From contig NZ_JAINZT010000006.1 of NCBI RefSeq assembly GCF_020166515.1, positions 124,001 through 188,000 of the forward strand: a stretch of DNA of 64,000 nt, given 5' to 3'. A program made the translations under genes and the position numbers. The notes below the pieces were generated by a model that searched no databases, had not been told where the DNA came from, and saw only the letters and a list, made by a program, of their open reading frames with translations. The stretch is from Robertkochia flava. Lineage in GTDB: Bacteria; Bacteroidota; Bacteroidia; Flavobacteriales; Flavobacteriaceae. Position 1 is the stretch's first letter, and every line of letters starts with the position of its first letter. Positions 1-8,630 of this stretch are shown here, piece after piece.

Positions 1-2
1 AT

Positions 3-452
3 CAGGAGATGCTGTCTCCTAAATCGGAAACGGATGTCCATCCGGATGCGGAAAAGACAGTTGTTGCAGCTACCTCCGTTATCAGGGAAAAGGCTGTACC
101 TGCAGATAATGACAGTGTTCAGGAAGATGTGGCGGAAGCAGAATCAGAAGCTTTGGTTACCCGGAAGGTATTTGGAGAAACGACTTCGTACCGCACCTTA
201 AAAGCTGCCACAGGAGTCGAAAAGGGATTCTACCTGGTAGTTAATGTTTTCTCCAGGGAACATTATTTTAAGGATTTTACCAGCGAACTCCGGGAAAAGG
301 GATTTGAACCCCTCTACTTTAAAAACCCCGACAATGATTTTTGGTATGTATACCTGGCTTATGCCGATAATTATTACAGGGTAAAACAACTTCAGCGATC
401 GCATCTGGATGGACAGTACAAACAAGACAAATGGGTGTTGTGGGTAAAATAG
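3..452 (+). CDS. PorP/SprF-like type IX secretion membrane protein, C-terminal part (5' partial)
   Basis: The reading frame is open from the first bases of the window, so the ATG at 9 is probably internal and the gene starts upstream. About 60 residues of acidic, low-complexity linker lead into a compact C-terminal domain of about 75 residues (starts near KGFYLVVNVF, ends WVLWVK). That domain resembles the SPOR-like tail found on many flavobacterial PorP/SprF-family outer-membrane proteins linked to type IX secretion and gliding. The beta-barrel part that would prove this lies outside the window, so the family is inferred from the tail alone. A strong hairpin terminator follows 16 bases after the stop. 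Another SPOR-tailed envelope protein is possible. Confidence 0.55.
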   Translation, partial: QEMLSPKSETDVHPDAEKTVVAATSVIREKAVPADNDSVQEDVAEAESEALVTRKVFGETTSYRTLKAATGVEKGFYLVVNVFSREHYFKDFTSELREKGFEPLYFKNPDNDFWYVYLAYADNYYRVKQLQRSHLDGQYKQDKWVLWVK

Positions 453-467
453 ATGTAGTTTAGTATG

Positions 468-497
468 AAAAAAAGGCCCGCCACGGGCCTTTTTTTA
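468..497. terminator. bidirectional rho-independent terminator
   Basis: Six-base-pair GC stem GGCCCG/CGGGCC (475-480 with 484-489, three-base loop), A-run on the left and T-run on the right. It serves the PorP-like gene on the plus strand and hutI on the minus strand; the hutI stop codon lies in the T-run. Confidence 0.85.
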
Positions 498-1745
498 TGC
501 TTTTACTTCCGGAAATTCTTTTCCTTCAAGGATCACCCTGTCAATATTGTTGTTTCCAAAATCATAGGGGAGGTACTCGTAAGACGGTATTTCCCTGGTT
601 ATGATGAAACTGGCTTTTTTTCCTTTGGTGATGCTTCCATGAGAGGTGGAAAGTCCCATGGCATAGGCCCCGTTTACTGTTGCGGCGTTAATGGCTTCCT
701 CCGGTGTCATTCTCATTTTAATACAGGAAGTGGCAACCGCCAGATTCATATTGCCGCTTGGCGCTGTTCCCGGGTTGTAATCGGTGGCAATGGCCAGGGG
801 GAGTCCTGCATCAATGATCTTCCGTGCAGGCGTGTAGGGTATGGATATAAAGAAGGAGCACAGTGGCAGGGCCACCGGTATGGTGGAACTGTCCTTCAGG
901 GCTTCCAGGTCGTTTTCATTTAAAACTTCAAGGTGGTCTACACTTAAAGCCTTGTTCTTTACAGCAGCCGGTATACCTCCAATAATGTTAAACTGGTTGA
1001 CATGTACCTTTGGGGCGAGATCATATTGGGCAGCAGCTTCAAGGAGCCGTTCCATGTCTGCTACCGTAAAATAGCCTTCCTCGCAGAAAATATCAATATA
1101 ATCCGCCAGTTTCTCCCTGGCAACCTCGGGCAGGATCTCATCGATTACCATATCCATGTAGCCTTCCCGGTTATTTTTGTAATTGGCAGGAATGGCATGA
1201 GCACCGAGGAAGGTTGATTTAATGCTTACAGGATATTCTTTTTGCAGTCGTTTAATTACTCGGAGCATTTTCAGTTCGGCTTCTTTGGTAAGTCCGTAAC
1301 CACTTTTGATCTCTATAGCTCCGGTTCCCTGGGCAATTACCTGTTCCAGGCGCTGTCTCGATTGCTCATAAAGTTCTTCTTCGGAGGTTTTTTGCAGCCT
1401 TTCTGCCGAATTGAGAATACCACCACCCTTTTTGGCGATCTCTTCATAGGTGAGTCCGTTGATCCGGTCAACAAATTCCTGTTCCCGGTTCCCTGCGTAT
1501 ACCAGGTGGGTATGGCTGTCTATCCAGGTGGGAAGTACGAACCGTCCCTTCAGGTCGACCACCCTGTCTGCAATTTCGGTATTGACATACCGCATCTCGC
1601 CAAAGTCGGCTATGGTATCGTTTTCCACCAGTAAAAAAGCGTCCTGTAGCCTGGGAAGAATATTCATAGCTCTCCCTTTGAGAAGGGTTACATTTCTGTC
1701 TCTTACCTGTAAGAGTTCCTTTATGTTTATATAGAGTGTTTTCAT
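495..1745 (-). CDS. hutI: imidazolonepropionase
   Basis: Hydrolyses 4-imidazolone-5-propanoate to N-formimino-L-glutamate, the third step of histidine degradation, in the cytoplasm. The 416-residue length is normal for the family. The amidohydrolase metal motif HTH is at residues 78-80 in the family context DSHTHLVYAG, a second His lies in KVHVNQFN, and the C-terminal ATDYNPGT block carries the metal-binding Asp. The gene begins with ATG and stands alone: hutU, hutH and hutG are not next to it, so the rest of the pathway must be elsewhere if present. It is divergent from pta with about 80 bases between the start codons. Confidence 0.93.
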   Translation of the reverse strand: MKTLYINIKELLQVRDRNVTLLKGRAMNILPRLQDAFLLVENDTIADFGEMRYVNTEIADRVVDLKGRFVLPTWIDSHTHLVYAGNREQEFVDRINGLTYEEIAKKGGGILNSAERLQKTSEEELYEQSRQRLEQVIAQGTGAIEIKSGYGLTKEAELKMLRVIKRLQKEYPVSIKSTFLGAHAIPANYKNNREGYMDMVIDEILPEVAREKLADYIDIFCEEGYFTVADMERLLEAAAQYDLAPKVHVNQFNIIGGIPAAVKNKALSVDHLEVLNENDLEALKDSSTIPVALPLCSFFISIPYTPARKIIDAGLPLAIATDYNPGTAPSGNMNLAVATSCIKMRMTPEEAINAATVNGAYAMGLSTSHGSITKGKKASFIITREIPSYEYLPYDFGNNNIDRVILEGKEFPEVKA

Positions 1746-1803
1746 GATCTGAGCCTTAAACTCAAAGGTATTAAAACATTTAGGAAAGCTCTTGGTAATA
1801 GCG

Positions 1804-1811
1804 TAAATTTG
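1804..1811 (+). promoter_or_regulatory. candidate Bacteroidota-type promoter for pta-ackA
   Basis: TAAATTTG fits the TAnnTTTG -7 consensus of the Bacteroidota housekeeping sigma factor. A TTTA sequence 21 bases upstream could be a weak -33 element. The position gives a leader of roughly 12 bases before the ATG at 1830. Confidence 0.45.
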
Positions 1812-1829
1812 AAGTACAAAGCGCTATTT

Positions 1830-3923
1830 ATGAATAAAGGAATTTATATCGCCACCCTGGAGGCCAACAGCGGAAAATCGCTGATCTCCCTGGGGCTGAT
1901 GCGAACGCTCCTGGGTAAGACTTCAAAAGTGGCTTATTTCAGGCCTGTGATTGAGGACCTTCCTGAAGGAAAAATGGACAATCACATCGAAACCATTCTG
2001 AGTTATTACGAGCTTCCTATCCCTTATGAGGATTCTTATGCATTTACCCGTTCAGAAGTCATTCAGATGCGTAATAAAGGGCAATCGGGTGATATTATGG
2101 ATGCCATCATAGACCGGTATAAGAAACTGGAGAGTCAATACGATATGGTGCTGGTAGAGGGATCCGATTTTTCAGGGGAAGGCAGTGTATTCGAATTCGA
2201 TGTAAATGTACTTATAGCGAGAAACCTGGGATTGCCAACCATTATCGTAGCCAGTGGTGTCAATAAAACCAAGGAAGAGCTCCTGGGAAGTATGGAGATG
2301 GCTTACAAGACCTTTATGGGGAAGGATGTGGATGTGATCGCTCTCATCGCTAATAAGATTCAACCTGAAAACCTGGAGCTGGTTACCGGGGAAATGGGCA
2401 GGTTTCTGCCTGAGGAGGTGGAGCCCTTTGCCATTCCGCTGATGAATACCCTTTCCAATCCCACCATCAAAGAGATCATGGAAGCACTGGATGGAAAAGT
2501 GGTGATAGGGGAAGAATACCTGGATAACCAGGTGGGAAGCTATGGGGTAGGAGCCATGCAATTGCGTAATTACCTCAATCACCTCAATAACGACAGCCTT
2601 GTGATTACACCCGGCGACCGGGCAGATATAATCCTTGGGGCACTACAGGCCAATATATCCAGCAACTACCCGAGAATCTCCGGGATCGTGCTTACCGGAG
2701 GCCTGATCCCGGAAGAGTCGATCCTGAGACTTATCGACGGACTCTCGCAGGTGGTTCCTATTATATCGGTACAACAGGGTACTTTTAATGCCACCAACAT
2801 GATCGGGGATATACAGGCCAATATCTATGCCAGCAGTATACAGAAAATAGAGACCTCTATCGATACCTTCATGAAATATGTCGATTTCGACGCTGTCATA
2901 GAGCATCTTATCAACTTAAAGCCAAGGGGGATTACCCCGAGAATGTTTCAGTACGATCTGATGAAAAGGGCCCAGAAGGAGAAAAAGCATATCGTCCTTC
3001 CCGAAGGTTCAGACGAAAGGATCCTGCTTTCCGCATCGCGTTTACTGGCGATGGATATCGTTGATATTACTCTTTTAGGAGAGCCTTCTAAAATAGAGGA
3101 AAAGATAACACAATTGGGGATCCAGTTTCCCAACCGACGTCCGCATATCGTTAACCCGGTTTCATCCGGGCACTTTGAAGATTATGTGCAGACTTTTTAC
3201 GAGTTAAGGAAACACAAGAATATCAATATGGATATCGCCAGGGATATGATGAGTGATGTTTCTTATTTTGGGACCATGATGATCTACAAAGGCCATGCAG
3301 ACGGAATGGTATCGGGAGCGGTACATACCACCCAACATACCATAAGGCCAGCCCTGCAGTTTATCAAGACCAAACCGGGGGTGAGTGTGGTGTCTTCCAT
3401 ATTCTTTATGTGCCTGTCAGATCGGGTTTCTGTATTCGGAGATTGTGCGATTAACCCGAACCCAACCGCAGACCAGCTCGCAGAGATCGCGATCTCTTCG
3501 GCAGACAGTGCAAAGGCATTTGGAATAGAGCCCAAAATAGCCATGTTATCCTATTCTTCGGGAACTTCCGGAAAAGGGCAGGATGTGGATCGCGTTAGGG
3601 AAGCTACCGAGATCGTTAAATCGAAACGACCGGACCTCAAGGTCGAGGGGCCCATTCAGTATGATGCTGCGGTGGATATGACCGTAGGCCGGAGTAAGTT
3701 ACCCGATTCTGAAGTGGCCGGTCAGGCCAACGTGTTGATCTTTCCAGATCTCAATACCGGAAATAATACCTACAAGGCTGTGCAAAGGGAAACCGGAGCC
3801 CTTGCGATTGGTCCTATGCTTCAGGGCCTGAACAAACCGGTGAATGACCTGAGCCGTGGGTGTACTACCGATGATGTGTTTAATACAGTGATCATTACTG
3901 CTATTCAGGCGCAGGGTCTTTAA
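1830..3923 (+). CDS. pta: phosphate acetyltransferase
   Basis: Interconverts acetyl-CoA plus phosphate with acetyl phosphate plus CoA. The protein is the long three-domain form: an N-terminal P-loop domain (EANSGKS, residues 9-15, DTBS-like), a central DRTGG-type domain (roughly 215-330), and the C-terminal phosphotransacetylase catalytic domain (roughly 375-697, beginning near KEKKHIVLPEGSDERIL). I chose the ATG at 1830 because MNKGIYIATLEANSGKS matches the usual N-terminus; the frame also extends to a TTG at 1809 that overlaps the promoter. ackA follows after 21 bases, so the two form the classic acetate operon. Confidence 0.95.
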   Translation: MNKGIYIATLEANSGKSLISLGLMRTLLGKTSKVAYFRPVIEDLPEGKMDNHIETILSYYELPIPYEDSYAFTRSEVIQMRNKGQSGDIMDAIIDRYKKLESQYDMVLVEGSDFSGEGSVFEFDVNVLIARNLGLPTIIVASGVNKTKEELLGSMEMAYKTFMGKDVDVIALIANKIQPENLELVTGEMGRFLPEEVEPFAIPLMNTLSNPTIKEIMEALDGKVVIGEEYLDNQVGSYGVGAMQLRNYLNHLNNDSLVITPGDRADIILGALQANISSNYPRISGIVLTGGLIPEESILRLIDGLSQVVPIISVQQGTFNATNMIGDIQANIYASSIQKIETSIDTFMKYVDFDAVIEHLINLKPRGITPRMFQYDLMKRAQKEKKHIVLPEGSDERILLSASRLLAMDIVDITLLGEPSKIEEKITQLGIQFPNRRPHIVNPVSSGHFEDYVQTFYELRKHKNINMDIARDMMSDVSYFGTMMIYKGHADGMVSGAVHTTQHTIRPALQFIKTKPGVSVVSSIFFMCLSDRVSVFGDCAINPNPTADQLAEIAISSADSAKAFGIEPKIAMLSYSSGTSGKGQDVDRVREATEIVKSKRPDLKVEGPIQYDAAVDMTVGRSKLPDSEVAGQANVLIFPDLNTGNNTYKAVQRETGALAIGPMLQGLNKPVNDLSRGCTTDDVFNTVIITAIQAQGL

Positions 3924-3944
3924 TATAAAATTTTTGAAAATCAT

Positions 3945-5129
3945 ATGAACGCGATACTAGTTATTAACTCCGGTAGCTCCTCCATCAAACTTCAACTGAT
4001 AAAAATGCCCAGTGAAAGTGTGGTAGCCTCGGGGCTTATCGAGCGTATAGGCCTGGAGAATTCGGCCCTGCACCTGCAAACGGGCAAGCATAAGATCTCC
4101 AGGGAGCTCAGCATCCCTGATCACGAAACCGGGTTAAAAGAAATTACCCGGTTACTCATGGATGAAGAACAGGGGGTTATCAGAAATACCTCGGAAATCA
4201 CTGCAGTGGGCCACAGGGTGGTACATGGGGGAAGCGCATTTTCGGATACCATTGAGGTGAATGAGGAGGTTAAAAAGAGCATCAGGGATCTTTTTTCTCT
4301 TGCTCCCCTGCATAATCCGCCGAATTACAAGGGTATAGAAGTGGCAGAAAAAATATTCCCGGAAGCAAAACAGGTGGCGGTTTTTGATACGGCTTTTCAT
4401 CAAAGCATACCCACCAGGGCTAAAAAATATGCCATTCCGAATGAGTTTCACGACAAATACGAGTTACAGGTCTATGGATTTCATGGAATAAGCCATAAGT
4501 ATGTATCAGAAAAGGCAATGGAATTCCTGAAAAAGCCCAAGGGAAAATTTATAACCATTCACTTAGGGAACGGCTGCAGCATAACTGCTGTCAGGAACGG
4601 GAAGAGTATCGACCATTCCCTTGGATTTGGTCCTGTAAATGGCCTGATCATGGGAACGCGCAGTGGCGATATCGATCAGTCTGTGATCTTTTATATGATC
4701 GAAAAACTGGGGTATTCTGCGGCCCAGGTGAGTGAAATACTTCATAAGAAAAGTGGGATGCTCGGGCTAACCGGTTATAGTGATCTCAGGGATATTGAGG
4801 AGCGCGCAGCCGGGGGAGATGAAATGTGTCAGCTAGCCCTTGAGATGAACGCCTACCGGATTAAAAAATACATAGGAGCCTATATTGCCGCGATGAATGG
4901 AGTGGATGCTATCGTGTTTACTGCCGGAATAGGGGAGAACAGCGATGTATTGAGAGCCCTGGTATGCAAGGATATGGATTACCTGGGAATTACCCTGGAA
5001 CCGTATAAAAATAACATTCGGGCCAAGGAGCCCAGGGTGATCAGTAAAGACAATTCCAAGGTCACCGTCCTGGTGGTTCCCACTAATGAAGAACTGGAGA
5101 TCGCCAAGCAGGTGAACGCCTTACTGTAG
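3945..5129 (+). CDS. ackA: acetate kinase
   Basis: Transfers phosphate between acetyl phosphate and ADP, giving ATP and acetate, and completes the Pta-AckA pathway. The 394-residue length is typical. The N-terminal NSGSSSIK phosphate-binding motif, the VGHRVVHGG motif, the FDTAFH motif, GNGCSITA and the C-terminal TAGIGENS signature are all present. It is co-transcribed with pta (21-base gap). No terminator is obvious directly after the stop; the 2.1-kb repeat-rich gene-free region begins there. Confidence 0.96.
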   Translation: MNAILVINSGSSSIKLQLIKMPSESVVASGLIERIGLENSALHLQTGKHKISRELSIPDHETGLKEITRLLMDEEQGVIRNTSEITAVGHRVVHGGSAFSDTIEVNEEVKKSIRDLFSLAPLHNPPNYKGIEVAEKIFPEAKQVAVFDTAFHQSIPTRAKKYAIPNEFHDKYELQVYGFHGISHKYVSEKAMEFLKKPKGKFITIHLGNGCSITAVRNGKSIDHSLGFGPVNGLIMGTRSGDIDQSVIFYMIEKLGYSAAQVSEILHKKSGMLGLTGYSDLRDIEERAAGGDEMCQLALEMNAYRIKKYIGAYIAAMNGVDAIVFTAGIGENSDVLRALVCKDMDYLGITLEPYKNNIRAKEPRVISKDNSKVTVLVVPTNEELEIAKQVNALL

Positions 5130-5200
5130 TTGATATTACACTTCACCGTTAGAACTCCGGTATGTAAAGAGGTAACCCGGCTGGTGGGTAAATAGGCAGA

Positions 5201-5250
5201 TAGGTAAGTAGGTAAGTAGGTAAGTAGGTAAGTAGGTAAGTAGGTAAGTA
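5201..5250. repeat. 8-bp tandem repeat (TAGGTAAG, about 6 copies)
   Basis: Six uninterrupted TAGGTAAG units plus two bases, inside the first composite repeat. The other five composite units have only one to three related units here, so this copy looks expanded by slippage. Confidence 0.9.
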
Positions 5251-5273
5251 GGGTGGAGTCGTAAAGTCGTAAA

Positions 5274-5293
5274 CCTGCCTGCCGGCAGGCAGG
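5274..5293. repeat. 20-bp perfect palindrome (CCTGCC/GGCAGG type)
   Basis: A perfect inverted repeat with half-site CCTGCCTGCC. Shorter forms (CCTGCC.../GGCAGG) recur in every composite unit of the array, for example near 5819, 5990, 6190, 6522 and 6833. It could form a strong hairpin in either strand. Confidence 0.85.
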
Positions 5294-5494
5294 GTCGTGA
5301 AGTCGTAAACCTTGCAGCCGGCAGGATGTTAGCGTCGGGAAGATGAAGCAGCCCTTGATCCATCTATAATTTATCATCTATAATCCCTTACCTCGTACCT
5401 CCGTACCTCCGTACCTTCGTAACCTCGAACCCAAAAAATTACCAAATAACTCAATAACAGCACTTAACAACAATTAAGACTATTCTTACAACAA

Positions 5495-5663
5495 TAATTT
5501 CCAAAACCCATGATGTGAATCTATATTAGAGGTGTTGTTAGTTCAATACTGATAAACAAGCCCCAAGATGTTGTCAGTTAGCATACCCCAAATTGATCTC
5601 AATAACTAACCTACATTATGAGTTACGAAAAAAAAGTTCCGGTGCCCCCCGGAACTTTTTTTT
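5495..5663 (+). ncRNA. candidate structured small RNA, copy 1
   Basis: This region has no reading frame but is clearly related to 7007-7183. Shared parts are an upstream block with ACTATTCTTACAACA, a TAATTT -7-like box (5495-5502), GTTGTTAGTT, ACTGAT, GCCCCAA, GATGTT, TCAGT and a 3' terminator. Stem GTTAGTT (5537-5543) pairs with AACTAAC (5604-5610). Inner stem ACTGAT (5548-5553) pairs with GTCAGT (5573-5578) and encloses GCCCC. A terminator hairpin (5635-5642 with 5649-5656, loop TGCCCC, T-run to 5663) ends the unit. The predicted start is near 5505. I do not recognise a known family; assigning it to 6S-Flavo or another Rfam family would need a covariance-model search. Confidence 0.55.
5635..5663 (+). 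terminator. rho-independent terminator of small-RNA copy 1
   Basis: An 8-bp stem, AGTTCCGG/CCGGAACT, with a C-rich loop TGCCCC, preceded by an A-run and followed by eight T residues. Confidence 0.85.
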
Positions 5664-5710
5664 GATGCCTACCCGGCGGCAGGCAGGCTTGTGCCTCCGT
5701 AACTTTATTA

Positions 5711-5752
5711 TGGAGATTGCCGCGTCGGCCCGAAGGCCTCCTTGCAATGACA
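5711..5752. repeat. REP-like palindromic element (GGAGATTGCC type), copy 1
   Basis: GGAGATTGCCGCGTC followed by GGCC..GGCC and a CTTGCAATGACAG tail. Related elements lie near 6366-6409 and 6680-6723, in the form GGAGATTGCCACGTCCCGC with an inverted-repeat core (GTCCCGC..GCGGGAC). These look like the dispersed palindromic repeats common in bacterial intergenic DNA. Confidence 0.6.
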
Positions 5753-6365
5753 GCAGTCAGGGTGGCAAATAGGCAGATAGGTAAATAGGGTGAAGTCGTA
5801 AAGTTGTGAAGTCGTAAACCTGCCAGCCGGCAGGATGTTAGCGTCGGGAAGATGAAGCAGCCCTCTCATCCATCTATAATTTATCATCGATCATCTATAA
5901 TCCATAATCCCTTACCTCGTACCCTCGTACCTTCGTTGCAGGTTGGTAAATAGGCGGATAGGTGAATAGGGTGAAGTCGTAAAGTCGTAAACCTGCCATC
6001 CCTTACGGCAGGAAGTTAGAGTCGGGAAGGTGAAATAGCCCTCTCATCCATCTATAATTTATCATCGATCATCTATAATCCATAATCCCTTACCTCGTAC
6101 CCTCGTACCTTCGTGGCTGTACAACAGGCAGGTTGGCAAATAGGTAAATAGGCGGATAGGTGAATAGGGTGGAGTCGTAAAGTCGTAAACCTGCCATCCC
6201 TTACGGCAGGATGTTAAAGTCGGAAAGATGAAGCAGCCCTCTCATCCATCTATAATTTATCATCGATCATCTATAATCTATAATCCATAATCCCTTACCT
6301 CGTAACTTCGTACCCCTGCTTGCATGGCTGCGGGCAGGCAGGTCCGTACCTCCGTACCTTTAATA

Positions 6366-6409
6366 TGGAGATTGCCACGTCCCGCAAGGCGGGACTCGCA
6401 AAGTCGAAC
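6366..6409. repeat. REP-like palindromic element, copy 2
   Basis: GGAGATTGCCACGTCCCGC, then AAG, then GCGGGAC and CTCGCAAAG. The CCCGC/GCGGG core can form a hairpin. It is nearly identical to the element at 6680-6723. Confidence 0.6.
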
Positions 6410-6679
6410 TGTTTCAGAATATATGCCTCGTTCCCCTGTCTTCTTGGTTGTACAACAGGCAGGTTGGCAAATAGGTAAATAGGTAAATGGATAAATAGGG
6501 TGAAGTAGTGAAGTCGTAAACCTGGCAGCCGGCAGGATGTTAAAGTCGGGAAGATGAATCAACCCTGGAATCCATCTATAATTTATCATCGATCATCTAT
6601 AATCCCTTACCTCGTACCCTCGTACCCCTGCCTGCATGGCTGCGGTCAGGCAGGTCCGTACCTTTGTACCTTTAATAGG

Positions 6680-6723
6680 GAGATTGCCACGTCCCGCAAG
6701 GCGGGACTCGCAAAGACGAACTG
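6680..6723. repeat. REP-like palindromic element, copy 3
   Basis: Nearly identical to copy 2 and followed by the same GACGAACTGTTTC-type sequence. This suggests the block from about 6366 to 6560 was duplicated to about 6680-6880. Confidence 0.6.
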
Positions 6724-7006
6724 TTTCGTAGTAGGTGCTTCGTACCCCTGCCTTCTTGGCTGTACAACAGGCAGGTTGGCAAATAGGTAAATAGGCGGAT
6801 AGGTGAATAGGGTGGAGTCGTAAAGTCGTAAACCTGCCATCCCTTACGGCAGGATGTTAAAGTCGGAAAGATGAAGCAGCCCTGGAATCCATCTATAATT
6901 TATCAACTATAATCTATAATCCCTTACCTCGTAACTTCGTACCTTAAAAAAACACCAAATAACTCACTAACAATACTTCACAACAAATAAGGCTATTCTT
7001 ACAACA

Positions 7007-7183
7007 TAAATTTTCGCATCCCTGGGTGGGGTGGTATATTAGCAGTGTTGTTAGTTTGACTACTGATTACAACGCCCCAAAGATGTTATCAGTAAATCAT
7101 AACCCGGATCCAAAATGAATAGTTAACCTGCTTTGGATTACAAAAAAAAAGAGTTCCAGTGCCCCCTGGAACTCTTTTTTTTT
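7007..7183 (+). ncRNA. candidate structured small RNA, copy 2
   Basis: Diverged copy of 5495-5663 on the far side of the repeat array, in the same orientation. GTTAGTT (7050-7056) pairs with AGTTAAC (7121-7127) using two G-U pairs where copy 1 has Watson-Crick pairs. ACTGAT (7062-7067) pairs perfectly with ATCAGT (7088-7093), where copy 1 has one U-G pair. AGCAG (7041-7045) can extend the outer stem with CTGCT (7129-7133). The GCCCCAA loop and the TGCCCC terminator loop are kept. A TAAATTTT -7-like box is at 7007-7014. Keeping pairing despite sequence drift argues for a functional RNA. Confidence 0.55.
7151..7183 (+). terminator. rho-independent terminator of small-RNA copy 2
   Basis: A 9-bp stem, GAGTTCCAG/CTGGAACTC, loop TGCCCC, A-run before and nine T residues after. 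On the other strand it could also stop fumC transcription, whose stop codon is at 7233. Confidence 0.85.
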
Positions 7184-7232
7184 GTTGGTATGGCTATAAA
7201 GCGAAAACTGCTTTTCAGAGATTCGCGTTACT

Positions 7233-8630
7233 TCAGGAATTGGATCCTACCATATTTTCCGGTTTCACCCATTCGTCAAATTTTTCTGCAGTAAGGTATC
7301 CAAGGTCAAGGGCAGCCTCTTTGAGGGTGGTTCCTTCCTCGTGAGCCTTATTGGCGATCTCTGCGGCTTTATAATACCCGATCTTTGTATTCAGGGCCGT
7401 AACCAGCATCAGGGAATTGTTCACCAACTCCTTAATTCGCTTATGGTTAGGTTCGATACCTGCTACACAGTTCCTTTCGAAACTCACACAGGCATCTCCG
7501 ATCAGGCGGGCAGATTGCAGCAGGTTGGCCGCCATCATGGGTTTAAACACATTAAGCTCGTAATGTCCCTGTGTACCTCCAACGGTTACGGCAACATCGT
7601 TACCCATGACCTGGGCGCAAACCATGGTCAATGCTTCGCTTTGTGTTGGGTTAACCTTTCCGGGCATGATAGAACTACCGGGTTCATTAGCTGGAATAAT
7701 GATCTCACCGATTCCGGAGCGTGGTCCGGAGGCCAGCATTCTGATGTCGTTAGCGATCTTATTAAGCGATACTGCAAGCTGTTTCAGGGCGCCGTGAGTT
7801 TCCACAATAGCGTCGTGGGCAGCAAGGGCTTCAAATTTATTCTCAGCGGTTTTAAAGGGCAGTTCAGTGAACTTTGCGATATAATTGGCCACTACTTCCG
7901 CATAGCCTTCAGGAGTATTAATGCCCGTTCCTACAGCTGTACCACCAAGGGCGAGTTCAGAAAGATGCTCCAGGGTGTTGTTCAGTGCCTTAAGACCATG
8001 GTCGAGTTGAGATACATATCCTGAGAATTCCTGCCCCAGGGTTAGGGGAGTGGCATCCATAAGGTGGGTACGCCCGATCTTAACCACATTCCTGAATTCT
8101 TCCGATTTCTTCGCCAGCGTATCTCTCAAAAGGGTAACCCCTGGAATGGTGGTTTCCACGATCATTTTATAAGCGGCAATATGCATCCCGGTTGGAAAGG
8201 TGTCGTTAGACGATTGTGATTTATTGACATCGTCATTGGGCTGAAGGGTTTTTTCGCCTTCTCCTATGGTTTTACCGGCTATCTGGTGTGCCCTGTTTGC
8301 AATAACTTCATTTACGTTCATATTGCTTTGGGTACCCGAACCGGTTTGCCAGATCACCAACGGAAACTGGTCATCGTGTTTTCCTGCCAGGATCTCATCA
8401 CAGGCCGCTGCGATAAGGTCGCGTTTTTCTTCAGAAAGAACTCCAAGTTCACAATTGGTATAGGCTGCAGCCTTTTTCAGAAAGGCAAAACCATAGACCA
8501 CTTCAAGGGGCATGGAGGCCGGGGCCCCGATCTTAAAGTTGTTTCGGGAGCGTTCGGTTTGGGCACCCCACAATTTATCGGCGGGTACTTTTACCTCTCC
8601 CATAGTATCTTTCTCTATTCTGTATTCCAT
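7233..8630 (-). CDS. fumC: class II fumarate hydratase
   Basis: Reversibly hydrates fumarate to L-malate in the TCA cycle, without an iron-sulfur cluster. The 465-residue protein contains the family signature [11 protein letters not shown], the SSNDTFPT block and the [10 protein letters not shown] block. I start at the ATG at 8630 ([16 protein letters not shown]), which matches the usual N-terminus; the frame runs 24 codons further upstream but only with non-family sequence. The gene is single and divergent from the small membrane protein at 8900. Confidence 0.95.
   Translation of the reverse strand: MEYRIEKDTMGEVKVPADKLWGAQTERSRNNFKIGAPASMPLEVVYGFAFLKKAAAYTNCELGVLSEEKRDLIAAACDEILAGKHDDQFPLVIWQTGSGTQSNMNVNEVIANRAHQIAGKTIGEGEKTLQPNDDVNKSQSSNDTFPTGMHIAAYKMIVETTIPGVTLLRDTLAKKSEEFRNVVKIGRTHLMDATPLTLGQEFSGYVSQLDHGLKALNNTLEHLSELALGGTAVGTGINTPEGYAEVVANYIAKFTELPFKTAENKFEALAAHDAIVETHGALKQLAVSLNKIANDIRMLASGPRSGIGEIIIPANEPGSSIMPGKVNPTQSEALTMVCAQVMGNDVAVTVGGTQGHYELNVFKPMMAANLLQSARLIGDACVSFERNCVAGIEPNHKRIKELVNNSLMLVTALNTKIGYYKAAEIANKAHEEGTTLKEAALDLGYLTAEKFDEWVKPENMVGSNS

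Larger units (their letters stand above)
5145..6945. repeat. array of six composite intergenic repeats
   Basis: The stretch contains no credible gene. A unit of about 170-230 bases recurs six times, starting near 5190, 5765, 5941, 6125, 6460 and 6775. Each unit runs in the same order: a TAGGTAAA/TAGGCGGAT-type run, a block of AGTCGTAAA copies, a CCTGCC/GGCAGG inverted repeat, a block GATGTTA..GTCGG.AAGATGAA.CA.CCC, then ATCCATCTATAATTTATC, then CTTACCTCGTACC..CGTACC. Every block has internal short repeats and several carry inverted repeats. Short frames inside translate to repetitive nonsense and are not annotated. The small-RNA candidates at 5495-5663 and 7007-7183 sit within or next to it. 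Confidence 0.85.

Noticed and set aside
465-923. Plus-strand frames overlapping hutI, and similar long antisense frames elsewhere
   Set aside because: They are shadows of the real genes on the other strand, have no family motifs and begin at unsupported starts.
4979-6840. Protein-coding frames in the repeat region
   Set aside because: They translate to strings of repeated short peptides (for example LLTYLPTYL), differ between strands and follow the DNA repeat rather than a protein family.
5145-6945. CRISPR array
   Set aside because: The units are long composites with internal direct and inverted repeats, not short identical repeats separated by unique spacers, and no cas gene is present.
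5495-7183. Assignment of the paired small RNA to 6S RNA, tmRNA or RNase P
   Set aside because: The RNase P core GAGGAAAGTCC and tmRNA ends are absent. A 6S-like long hairpin with a central bubble mimicking a promoter could not be drawn, so a definite family name is not given.
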